A stretch of 12,689 bases of DNA from Deltaproteobacteria bacterium. Lineage in GTDB: Bacteria > Desulfobacterota > Deferrisomatia > Deferrisomatales > Deferrisomataceae. Below, in pieces: positions 1 to 5,589 of the stretch. Each line of letters begins with the position of its first letter. Within the stretch, counting starts at the first letter, position 1. The notes below the pieces were generated by a model. That model did no database searches and was not told the DNA's origin. It worked only from the letters and a program-made list of their open reading frames with translations. The stretch is from contig JAADGT010000300.1 of the NCBI GenBank assembly GCA_013152215.1, forward strand, positions 1 through 12,689. The letters are read 5' to 3'. The position numbers were made by a program, and so were the translations under genes.

Positions 1-91
1 CCTGCGCGGCGAATCTCATGCCCGGCTTCGCGGCCGGCCGGAGGCAGGTCCCTTGCCCCGCCCTCCGAGGTGCCGCGCCTATTTTGCCGCC
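1..91 (+). repeat. R2 dispersed repeat, copy a (cut by window edge, tail type 2)
   Basis: This is the right-hand part of a repeat seen five times in the window. The first 15 bases (CCTGCGCGGCGAATC) recur exactly near 2618 and 5440, and inverted near 8205. The following part, with GGAGGCAGGTCCCTTGCCCC and then CGCGCCTATTTTG, matches the reverse complement of 8108-8185 and not the tails of the copies at 2492 and 5319. The head of this copy lies outside the window. A weak stem followed by TTTTG (about 69-86) reads on the plus strand and could terminate a gene entering from the left. That last point is inference. Confidence 0.75.
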
Positions 92-103
92 CGGTTAATA
101 AGC

Positions 104-148
104 TTCGGCGCGGCTGGGGAGCTCCCGGCGGGCCGAAGGCCCAAAGGG
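104..148 (-). repeat. R1 hairpin repeat, degenerate copy E, downstream of ubiX
   Basis: Just after the ubiX stop, the minus strand carries the GGGCCTTCGGCCC hairpin (about 132-144), then a second short palindrome GGGAGCTCCC (118-127), then a degenerate form of the GCGCGGNNN..AAGC block found in the other R1 copies. The GCTAGGCG octamers are missing. The two hairpins could end ubiX transcription, but no U-tract follows, so I do not call a terminator. Confidence 0.6.
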
Positions 149-149
149 C

Positions 150-746
150 TCATCCTCCCGCCGACAGCACCTTCACGTCGCTGCCCTTCCAGCGACGGAA
201 CAGGTTGTGCTCGATGCGGAACTGATCGAGCACCTTGCCCACGGTCTGATCCACGATCTCCTCCACCGTCCGGGGGCGGTGGTAGAAGGCCACCATGGGG
301 GGCAGGATCACCGCCCCGATGTCGGCGCACCGGCGAAGGATGTCCAGGTGCCCCTTGTGCAGCGGGGTCTCCCGGAACAGCAGGACCAGGGGCCGGCGCT
401 CCTTCAGGGTCACGTCGGCCGCCCGCACCAGCAGGTTGTCGTTGTACGAGTTGGAGATGGCCGAGGCGGTCTTCACCGAGCAGGGGGCCACCACCATCCC
501 CTCGGTCAGGAACGATCCGCTGGCAATGGCCGCGCCCACGTCCTCGGGATCGTAGACCTTGGAGGCCAGGTCCTCCACCCGCTCCGGGGTCCAGTCGCTC
601 TCGAGCCGGATGTTGCGCCGGGCGGCCTTGGAGAGGACCAGGTGGGTCTCCACCCCGAGCTCCCGGAGCACCTGCAGGAGCCGGATTCCGTACTGGGGGC
701 CGGTGGCCCCGGAGATGCCAACCACCATTCTGCGGGGTGCATTCAT
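150..746 (-). CDS. ubiX: UbiX-like flavin prenyltransferase
   Basis: The 198-residue product is a full-length UbiX/Pad1-family protein. The family uses dimethylallyl phosphate to prenylate FMN, giving prFMN, the cofactor of UbiD-type (de)carboxylases. Visible motifs are GISGATG (10-16) in the FMN fold, GSFLTEGMVVAPCS (77-90), DNLLVRAADVTLKERR (103-118), RETPL (125-129) and the C-terminal PP-x-x-AFY-x-RP segment (149-158). The ATG start is chosen because it overlaps the stop of the UbiD gene by 4 bases (ATGA) and has a GAGGAGAG ribosome-binding site. The longer open frame upstream is only a shadow of that UbiD gene. The overlap implies translational coupling and supply of prFMN to the UbiD proteins of the locus. 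Assignment to the family is secure. Which UbiD protein it serves is inferred. Confidence 0.95.
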   Translation of the reverse strand: MNAPRRMVVGISGATGPQYGIRLLQVLRELGVETHLVLSKAARRNIRLESDWTPERVEDLASKVYDPEDVGAAIASGSFLTEGMVVAPCSVKTASAISNSYNDNLLVRAADVTLKERRPLVLLFRETPLHKGHLDILRRCADIGAVILPPMVAFYHRPRTVEEIVDQTVGKVLDQFRIEHNLFRRWKGSDVKVLSAGG

Positions 747-2086
747 CGCTCTCTCCTCGTCAGGAACGCCCGGGTCCGCTCCAGAGCCGCCCGGGGCACC
801 CGGGCTCGCCGGCCGGGCACCCGCTGGTACCCGGTGGCGTCCACGCCGGCCTTGGCCGTCACCGCGTGCTCGTGGGCCGACGGATCGATGGGCTGGCCCT
901 GGAGGCCCGGCAGGATCACCCAGTCCCGATCGGGCTGGCTCCGGCTCACCACGGACCACTCCACGTCCCAGGGGTCTTCCAGGTCCACGTCCTCGGCCAC
1001 CGCCACCACCACCTTCACCCGGGTCTCCCGCAGCAGGGTCTCCAGGAACGCCCGGATCCGGTCCGGCGTTGCCGGGGCGAGCCGGACCACCACCGAGGCG
1101 CCGTACGAGAACGGGGTCGCCCGGACCGCGGTGACCTCGACCGGCACCGCCCCGGCCAGGGCCTGCACCGAAGCCTCGGCCACCATGCCCAGGAGCCGGT
1201 CGGCCTCCCACCCGGTGGGGAGGAGGGCGTGGTACAGGGGGGTCTGCCGGCACCGGGCCGATCTCACCACAAAGGTGGGGGTGGCGGAAAACGACACGTG
1301 GTACCCGCTGATCTCCCCGAACGGGCCGTCCGGGCGCTCGTCCGAGGGGTCGATCACACCTTCCAGCAGGATCTCCGCCTCGGCCGGCACCGGGATGCCG
1401 GTGTGGGGGGCGCTCACCAGGTCCACGGGCTCCCCCCGCAGGGCGCCGGCCGCGGCCATCTTGTCCTCGCCGGCGCGGCCCTTGAGGGCCGCGGCCAGAA
1501 AGGTGAGCGGCTCGTGCCCCAGGGTCACGGCGGCCGGCAAGGGCCGGCCCGCCGCCTTGGCCTCGGCATACACCTCGGACAGGGGCGGGTTCAACAGGGC
1601 CACGCCGAACCGGTCCGGCCCGCGCTGCTCCATGCGGTGGACGCCCCGGGCCACGGTGCCGGTGCGGGGGTCCAAGGCCGAGACCACGGCCGTGGTGAGG
1701 AACGCCCCGGAGTCGCCCTCGTAGTGGGTGAGCACGGGCAGGAACTCTCCGATCTCACCCGCCTCAAGGGGGCGTTCGAGCACGGGGCCGTCGGCCGCGA
1801 CCCGGGGCCGGACCCGGCCCGTGCACCGCTCCACGAACGCGCGGCCGGCCTGCTCCGGGGGCACGCCCAGGGCCTGAGCCAGGACCTCGTCGTGGCACAG
1901 CACATTCCCCACCATCGACAGCGGGCCCCGGTCGGTCCGACCCACCCACACGGCCCGGTGCTCCCGGGACGCCATGTGGAGCAGGGCCGCCACCTCGTGA
2001 CGCACCGACACGGGGCCGTCCACCTCGGCCAGACGGCCACAGGCCCGGAGGAACGCCACCACATCGGTCAGGTCGCGCAGCGCCAC
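743..2086 (-). CDS. third UbiD-family (de)carboxylase-like protein, divergent active site
   Basis: The 447-residue protein is a UbiD-family member shorter and more divergent than the two carboxylase subunits of this locus. It has the family layout: N-terminal DLTDVVAFL, a central prFMN/metal domain with LRGEP (216-220) and IPVPAEAEILLEG (231-243), and the DGPFGEISGY motif (253-262). The Arg that aligns with Fdc1 Arg173 is kept (R151). The first acidic residue of the E-x-P-F-G-E motif is Asp (D253), and the Asn preceding the catalytic Arg in PpcA/PpcB is Ala here (A146). Translation starts at GTG 13 bases after ppcC, with GGGGAG upstream. The ATG of ubiX overlaps the stop. UbiD/UbiX pairs beside ppc genes are known in phenol clusters. 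Its exact reaction is unknown: it may act on 4-hydroxybenzoate or a related acid, or be an assembly or cofactor-maturation partner. Confidence 0.9.
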   Translation of the reverse strand: MALRDLTDVVAFLRACGRLAEVDGPVSVRHEVAALLHMASREHRAVWVGRTDRGPLSMVGNVLCHDEVLAQALGVPPEQAGRAFVERCTGRVRPRVAADGPVLERPLEAGEIGEFLPVLTHYEGDSGAFLTTAVVSALDPRTGTVARGVHRMEQRGPDRFGVALLNPPLSEVYAEAKAAGRPLPAAVTLGHEPLTFLAAALKGRAGEDKMAAAGALRGEPVDLVSAPHTGIPVPAEAEILLEGVIDPSDERPDGPFGEISGYHVSFSATPTFVVRSARCRQTPLYHALLPTGWEADRLLGMVAEASVQALAGAVPVEVTAVRATPFSYGASVVVRLAPATPDRIRAFLETLLRETRVKVVVAVAEDVDLEDPWDVEWSVVSRSQPDRDWVILPGLQGQPIDPSAHEHAVTAKAGVDATGYQRVPGRRARVPRAALERTRAFLTRRER

Positions 2087-2099
2087 GCCCCGTGCTCCC

Positions 2100-2354
2100 C
2101 TACCGCCACGCTTCCGGGATCGGGTCCACCTCCTCCACCACCCGGATCGACCAGGGCTCGCCCACCCACTGCCCGCGGCCCAGGCGAGGCCACAGCCTCT
2201 CCGGGTACTTGGACGGCTCGCTGGACACCTTGGCTCGGACCACCTGGCACCGGTACTTGGCCCGGCCCGGGGTGAGGTCCCGGATCACGAGGCGGATCTC
2301 CTCGTCCTGGGGGACCTCCTGCAGGTTCTCGAAGAACGCGTCGTATTCAGCCAT
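2100..2354 (-). CDS. ppcC: phenylphosphate carboxylase gamma subunit (about 10 kDa)
   Basis: The 84-residue acidic/basic protein begins MAEYDAFFENLQEV and has no membrane segment or recognisable catalytic motif. Its size fits the unique 10-kDa subunit that, with the two UbiD-like subunits, forms the CO2/4-hydroxybenzoate exchange core of the Thauera enzyme. The call rests on size, composition and position directly after ppcA and before ubiD/ubiX. I recognise the general family (phenylphosphate carboxylase gamma) but cannot verify residue conservation without an alignment. The ATG is preceded by AAGGAG at good spacing. The stop lies 13 bases before the GTG of the UbiD gene, so these two genes and ubiX form a tight three-gene block. 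The start is separated from ppcA by 378 bases of repeats. Confidence 0.82.
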   Translation of the reverse strand: MAEYDAFFENLQEVPQDEEIRLVIRDLTPGRAKYRCQVVRAKVSSEPSKYPERLWPRLGRGQWVGEPWSIRVVEEVDPIPEAWR

Positions 2355-2370
2355 GGTTCGGACTCCTTGC

Positions 2371-2465
2371 TAGTAACTTCGGTCGTCAGTCGTTGGTCGT
2401 TGGTCGTCGGTCGGGGCCTTCGGCCCGCTGGGCGGCTAGGCTGCTAGGCGGCTTGGCGGCTCCTG
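2371..2465 (-). repeat. R1 hairpin/tandem repeat, copy A, upstream of ppcC
   Basis: Written on the plus strand, the order is: GTAACTTCGGTCG; imperfect GTTGGTC heptamers (2381-2412); the hairpin GGGCCTTCGGCCC (2414-2426); then four octamers of type GCTNGGCG (2427-2461). The same order recurs at 4195 and 4538 and inverted at 7138. The copy sits about 17 bases upstream of the ppcC start codon, so it would lie in its 5' untranslated region if transcription comes from ppcA. Confidence 0.8.
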
Positions 2466-2491
2466 AGCCCCGCCGCCAGGACCTCCGGGGG

Positions 2492-2732
2492 GCATGGGGC
2501 CTGCTGGAGAGCCGCGTGCGGCCCCTCAGCTCGCCGCGCAGCGCCTCCAACGCTCGCACCGTGAATTCGTTCGTGCCCCACCGAACGGTCATGAAGCCAC
2601 CGCCCGTGCCCCGTGCCTGCGCGGCGAATCGCAATGCCCGGCTTCGCGCGCGGCATGCCTCCGGCATGAAGGCTTCGGACCAACAAACGTTACCCTTCCC
2701 CGTTGTGGGGCTCCGCAGGGGCCTCACGGGGC
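2492..2732 (+). repeat. R2 dispersed repeat, copy b (complete, tail type 1)
   Basis: This nearly complete copy runs from GCATGGGGCCTGCTGG through GAGAGCCGCGTGCGGC, AGCTCGCCGCGCAGCG, GTGAATTCGTTCGT, CCTGCGCGGCGAATC and a tail with GTTACCCTTCCCCGTTG. It ends at the ppcA stop codon. It aligns along its length with 5319-5580, with scattered substitutions and a one-base indel (the C-run near 2577), so it is not under coding constraint. The tail forms a potential hairpin on the minus strand (CCCCGT paired with ACGGGG, about 2700-2732), just downstream of ppcA. Confidence 0.85.
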
Positions 2733-4181
2733 TTAATCGGAAAACCCGTATGCCTTCCAGTTGGCCAGCACCTTGTCCCGGATCTCTTGGGGGTAGACCG
2801 TGTCGAACGCCACCAGGATCGGGATGTCAGAGGGCTGCCAGTCCCGCGGGAACAGGCAGTCGAACAGCACCTTGGCGCCTTTGCCCATGCGACGCTCGGC
2901 CGGCGTGGCAAACGGGTTCAAGGGGGTGCCCACGTCCTGCTCGTACACGTGGATGCCGTTGACCGGGTGGCATCGGGTGCTCAGGGCGTGGATCACCTGG
3001 TTCTTGTTGTAGATGTCGGTGTTCTCGTCCACCACCACCACCATGTGGAACCATGGGCCCAGCTTGCTGCCGAACACCAGGTTGGCGATCTGGCGGGCGA
3101 TGCCGGTGTACGCGTGGCGGGTGCCGATCACCACCATGTGGTGGGTGGACTCGGGCCACATGTACACCCCGGTGATCGGGATGCCCTGGCTCCGCAGGAG
3201 CTTCTCCATCTCGAGGCTCAGGGAGAACGACCGCAGGAGCTGGCCCTCGTCCGTGGGCACGCCCATGTTCGACACGGTGAGGATCGGGTTGTCCCGGAAG
3301 GTAATCGCCCGGATCCGGTACACGGTGCGCCGCTCCCGGGGCGAGGTGCGGTAGCCGGTGTACTCCCCGAAGGGGGCCTCCTCGAGCCAGACCCCCGGCA
3401 GCACCTCGCCTTCGATGATGATCTCGGCGTGGGCCGGCACCAGGAGGTCCGAGGTCTCACACTTCACCACCTCCACCGCCTCGCCCATGAGGAGGCTCGC
3501 GAACTCGTCTTCCGGGATGGGGGAGGGCGCGCAGGCGGCCACGCCGGACAGCGGGTCCATGCCGATCACCGTGGCGAACGGCATGGGCTGGTTCCGGGGC
3601 ACGTACTTGTTGAAGAACATCTTGCCCATGTCGGAGAACGGCAGCACCGGGCCCACCATGGTCTTCTCATCGAATACCATCTGGCGGTACATGCCCCAGT
3701 TCACCTCGCCGGTGTCCGGATCCTTGGCCACCACCATGTGCCAGGTGGCCAGGTACCGGCCGCCGTCGCCGTCGTGGACCATGGGCGCGGGCAGGTTGAA
3801 GAGGTTGGCGTCGTCGCCCGTCCACACGTTCTGCTTGCACGGGGCCTGGCTGCGGTCCACCACCTTGGGCTTGAGGGGCTTGCCCCCCTCGGTGCGCTCC
3901 ACATAGGCCCTGCCGATCTCCGGGATCGGAGTGTCGGCCGGAAGCCCCAGGCACACCGCCAGCTTCCGGTAGGTGGCCAGGGGGGCGCCCAGGGCCTCGA
4001 AGCCGGGGTAGTCCTTGATCTTCTTGAAGTGGGGCGACGGGCCTTGGAGCTCGCACACCCGCCGGACGATGGCCCCGAGCTCCAGGTCCCAGTCCACCTC
4101 GGGCTCGACCGTGACCAGGTCTCCGGTGGCCCGCAGGGCCTCGATGAACTCTCGGTTGTCCTTGTAGTAGCGGTACGCCAT
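2733..4181 (-). CDS. ppcA: phenylphosphate carboxylase alpha subunit, UbiD family
   Basis: The 482-residue protein (roughly 54 kDa) belongs to the UbiD family. With PpcB and PpcC it forms the core that carboxylates a bound phenolate to 4-hydroxybenzoate in the cytoplasm. Visible features are the N-terminal EVDWDLELGAIVRR (28-41); VHDGDGGRYLATWH (135-148); EVNWGMYRQ (159-167), whose R166 aligns with Fdc1 Arg173; and EEAPFGEYTGY (267-277), where E268 and E273 align with Fdc1 Glu277/Glu282. E234 in LMGEAV aligns with a metal-binding Glu. All key UbiD residues I can judge are therefore present. The alpha rather than beta call rests on length (482 versus 471 residues, matching 54 versus 53 kDa in Thauera) and remembered resemblance of the N-terminus. 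The two could be swapped. The ATG has AAAGGGAG upstream. Confidence 0.9.
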   Translation of the reverse strand: MAYRYYKDNREFIEALRATGDLVTVEPEVDWDLELGAIVRRVCELQGPSPHFKKIKDYPGFEALGAPLATYRKLAVCLGLPADTPIPEIGRAYVERTEGGKPLKPKVVDRSQAPCKQNVWTGDDANLFNLPAPMVHDGDGGRYLATWHMVVAKDPDTGEVNWGMYRQMVFDEKTMVGPVLPFSDMGKMFFNKYVPRNQPMPFATVIGMDPLSGVAACAPSPIPEDEFASLLMGEAVEVVKCETSDLLVPAHAEIIIEGEVLPGVWLEEAPFGEYTGYRTSPRERRTVYRIRAITFRDNPILTVSNMGVPTDEGQLLRSFSLSLEMEKLLRSQGIPITGVYMWPESTHHMVVIGTRHAYTGIARQIANLVFGSKLGPWFHMVVVVDENTDIYNKNQVIHALSTRCHPVNGIHVYEQDVGTPLNPFATPAERRMGKGAKVLFDCLFPRDWQPSDIPILVAFDTVYPQEIRDKVLANWKAYGFSD

Positions 4182-4194
4182 GGGGGTCTCCCTT

Positions 4195-4283
4195 TCATGT
4201 AACTTCGGTCGTTGGTCGTTGGTCGTTGGTCGGGGGCCTTCGGCCCGCTAGGCGGCTAGGCGGCTCTCGAATCGCGCCAAAGC
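4195..4283 (-). repeat. R1 hairpin/tandem repeat, copy B, upstream of ppcA
   Basis: The order is ATGTAACTTCGGTC, three perfect GTTGGTC heptamers, the hairpin GGGCCTTCGGCCC (4234-4246), two GCTAGGCG octamers, then TCGAATCGCGCCAAAGC. It lies directly behind the ppcA ribosome-binding site, so it would form the 5' end of any ppcA-proximal leader. Confidence 0.82.
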
Positions 4284-4289
4284 TCGGGG

Positions 4290-4537
4290 GCATGGGGTCT
4301 GCTGGAGAGCCGCGTGCGGCCGTATCAGGGGACAGAATTCAGAGGTCAGTGGACAGGAAAAAAACTCCACCTTTTGTAAGACTCCACACAGCTTCTGGAC
4401 TCCACCCGAACTTCTGTCTTCTGACCTCTGGCCCCTGACACCTGAATCGCAGGCCCCATGCCTCCGGCGTGAAGGCTCCGGACCAACACAAGTTACCTTC
4501 CCGTTGTACGGCCCCGCACAGGGCCTGAGGAGGCTTC
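4290..4537 (+). repeat. R2 dispersed repeat, copy c, middle replaced by an inverted-repeat element
   Basis: The head (4290-4322: GCATGGGGTCTGCTGG, GAGAGCCGCGTGCGGC) and the tail (4444-4537: GAATCGC, CATGCCTCCGGCGTGAAGGC, GACCAACACAAGTTACC) match copy b closely. About 120 bases that copies b and d carry between those blocks (the GAATTCGTTCGT region) are missing. In their place is an unrelated AT-richer segment at 4325-4443. The tail can form a hairpin on the minus strand, GGCCC-TGTGCG-GGGCC (about 4510-4525). Confidence 0.8.
4325..4443. mobile_element. 119-bp inverted-repeat element inside R2 copy c (MITE-like)
   Basis: The left arm (TCAGGGGACAGA, then AGAGGTCAGTGGACAG, 4325-4356) is nearly complementary to the right arm (CTGTCTTCTGACCTCT, then GGCCCCTGACA, 4414-4440). 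The inner 16 bases match at 14 positions, and the left arm has about 7 extra bases. The loop of about 57 bases is AT-richer than its surroundings and carries three ACTCCAC words at 4364, 4381 and 4399, spaced 17 and 18 bases apart. It has no coding capacity. The abrupt replacement of R2 sequence suggests a small non-autonomous element or a recombined patch. I see no clear target-site duplication. Confidence 0.6.
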
Positions 4538-4620
4538 CATGTAACGTCGGTCGTTGGTCGGGGGCCTTCGGCCCGCTAGGCAGCTAAGCGGCCGGGCGGC
4601 TTTCGAACCGCGCCAAAGCC
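4538..4620 (-). repeat. R1 hairpin/tandem repeat, copy C, downstream of ppcD
   Basis: The order is ATGTAACGTCGGTCG, one heptamer GTTGGTC, the hairpin GGGCCTTCGGCCC (4562-4574), diverged octamers (GCTAGGCA, GCTAAGCG, GCCGGGCG), then TCGAACCGCGCCAAAGC. It follows the ppcD stop by about 17 bases on the minus strand and abuts the tail of R2 copy c. Confidence 0.8.
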
Positions 4621-4636
4621 GGGGGGCTCTGTGGCC

Positions 4637-5179
4637 TCAGCCCCAGCCCATGTTCGCGATCTTCTCCACCAGGGCACCCCACCGGCCCTGGGCCCTGAGG
4701 ATGAACTCGGCCAGCTCTCGCAGCATGCCCTCGCCGCCGGCCCTACGGGTGATCAGATGGGCCGCGTCCCGGACCTCGGGCACCCCGTTGGCCGGGCACA
4801 CCGCAAACCCCACCCGGCGCATGGCGCCCAGGTCGATGATCTCGTCGCCCACGTAGCACACCTCGTCGGGGCCGATGCCGATCTCGGCCATGATCTCCTC
4901 CATCTTGGCCCACTTCTCCTTGGCCGCGTACACCCGCTTGATGCCCACCTCCTGGGCCCGGGCGAACACGATCTTGGACTTGCGGGTGAGGAGCGCCACC
5001 TCGATGCCCGACATCATCAGCACGTTGGCTCCGAACCCGTCGTCGTGGTGGAACACCTGGAACTTCACGCCGTCCTCGTTGAACAGGACCATGCCGTTCG
5101 TGAGCACGCCGTGGACGTCCAAGACCACCAGCTTCACGCGCTTGGCCCGCTCGATCGCATCCATCATGTCGTAGGCCAT
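4637..5179 (-). CDS. ppcD: phenylphosphate carboxylase delta subunit, HAD (KdsC/YrbI-like) family
   Basis: The 180-residue protein aligns throughout with KdsC-type HAD phosphatases and fits the 18-kDa subunit. In the Thauera enzyme that subunit is needed for phenylphosphate, but not for CO2 exchange, and is thought to release phosphate from phenylphosphate. HAD motif I is LDVHGVLTNG (20-29): the nucleophile D21 is kept, but the usual +2 Asp general acid/base is His (H23). Motif II is ALLTRK (62-67), lacking the Gly of the usual TGR. Motif III Lys is K87 or K89. Motif IV is YVGDEIID (109-116). The cap-less C-terminus has RRAGGEGMLRE (145-155). The ATG at 5179 has AAAGGAG 8 bases upstream. It lies between ppcB and ppcA with about 400-base repeat-filled gaps on both sides. 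A plain KdsC of lipopolysaccharide synthesis is possible but unlikely given the locus and H23. Confidence 0.9.
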   Translation of the reverse strand: MAYDMMDAIERAKRVKLVVLDVHGVLTNGMVLFNEDGVKFQVFHHDDGFGANVLMMSGIEVALLTRKSKIVFARAQEVGIKRVYAAKEKWAKMEEIMAEIGIGPDEVCYVGDEIIDLGAMRRVGFAVCPANGVPEVRDAAHLITRRAGGEGMLRELAEFILRAQGRWGALVEKIANMGWG

Positions 5180-5205
5180 GGATTGTCTCCTTTCCAGGAA
5201 CTTCC

Positions 5206-5253
5206 GCTAGAAAGCTGGAAGGCTAGGAGGCTAGAAGGCTAGAAGGCTTGAAA
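5206..5253 (-). repeat. tandem octamer array GCTAGAAG x6, upstream of ppcD
   Basis: Six consecutive octamers of type GCTNGRAR run from 5206 (GCTAGAAA, GCTGGAAG, GCTAGGAG, GCTAGAAG twice, GCTTGAAA). They begin about 10 bases upstream of the ppcD Shine-Dalgarno. The unit is an A-richer relative of the GCTAGGCG octamer of repeat R1. The following stretch, 5254-5318, holds nothing I recognise beyond a weak GTGAC/GTCAC inverted pair at 5282-5305. Confidence 0.75.
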
Positions 5254-5318
5254 CCCTCCGTGATCCCTCAGTATTCCAAACGTGACCACGCCTCTTTGGT
5301 GTCACCTCACGGTCCGGG

Positions 5319-5580
5319 GCATGGGGTCTGCTGGAGAGCCGCGTGCGGCTCCTTAGCTCGCCGCGCAGCGCCTTCAACGCTCGTACCGTGAATTCGTTCG
5401 TACCCCCCGAACTGTCATGAGACCACCGCCGGTGCCCCGTGCCTGCGCGGCGAATCTCACGCTCGGCTTCGCGCGCGGCCGGAAGCAGGCCCCATGCCCC
5501 GCCGCCAACGCTCCCAGGATCACTGAATGTTACCTTTTCTCGTTGCCGGGCCTCGGAGGGGGCCTGGAGGGGCTTCTCAG
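5319..5580 (+). repeat. R2 dispersed repeat, copy d (complete, tail type 1)
   Basis: This copy runs from GCATGGGGTCTGCTGG to a tail with GTTACCTTTTCTCGTTG that stops about 10 bases before the ppcB stop codon. It shares the blocks GAGAGCCGCGTGCGGC, AGCTCGCCGCGCAGCG, GTGAATTCGTTCGT and CCTGCGCGGCGAATC with copy b. After the common core it has a short GGCCGGAAGCAGGCCCCATGCC stretch resembling tail type 2 of copies a and e, then the type 1 tail. Copy d is thus a partial bridge between the two tail types. On the minus strand the tail can pair GGCC with GGCC just past ppcB. Confidence 0.85.
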
Positions 5581-5589
5581 GAAGTTCTC

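Noticed and set aside
104..148. Intrinsic terminator directly after ubiX
   Set aside because: Two hairpins are present, but no run of U follows on the minus strand, so it is recorded only as an R1 copy.
53..2275. A 740-residue plus-strand open frame, and similar long frames opposite ppcA and ppcB
   Set aside because: They are antisense to ubiX, ubiD and ppcC or to the carboxylase subunits, lack recognisable domains and have low-complexity Pro/Arg/Gly content.
2386..2727. Small open frames inside R2 copies that give similar peptides (for example ...NEFTVRALKALRGEL...)
   Set aside because: Similarity follows from the DNA repeat. A one-base indel between copies b and d moves the shared peptide into a different context, and no start or ribosome-binding site is conserved.
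4201..4232. GTTGGTC heptamers as a CRISPR-like array
   Set aside because: The units are 7 bases with no spacers, no palindromic repeat of CRISPR length and no cas gene.
4531..4543. A start-stop mini-ORF (GAGGAGG then ATGTAA) on the plus strand
   Set aside because: ATGTAA is part of the conserved R1 boundary, also present at copy B without the ribosome-binding site, so it is most likely incidental.
4637..5179. Reading ppcD as an ordinary KdsC (KDO-8-phosphate phosphatase)
   Set aside because: The altered motif I (His for Asp), location between ppcB and ppcA, and size of 18 kDa fit the carboxylase delta subunit better.
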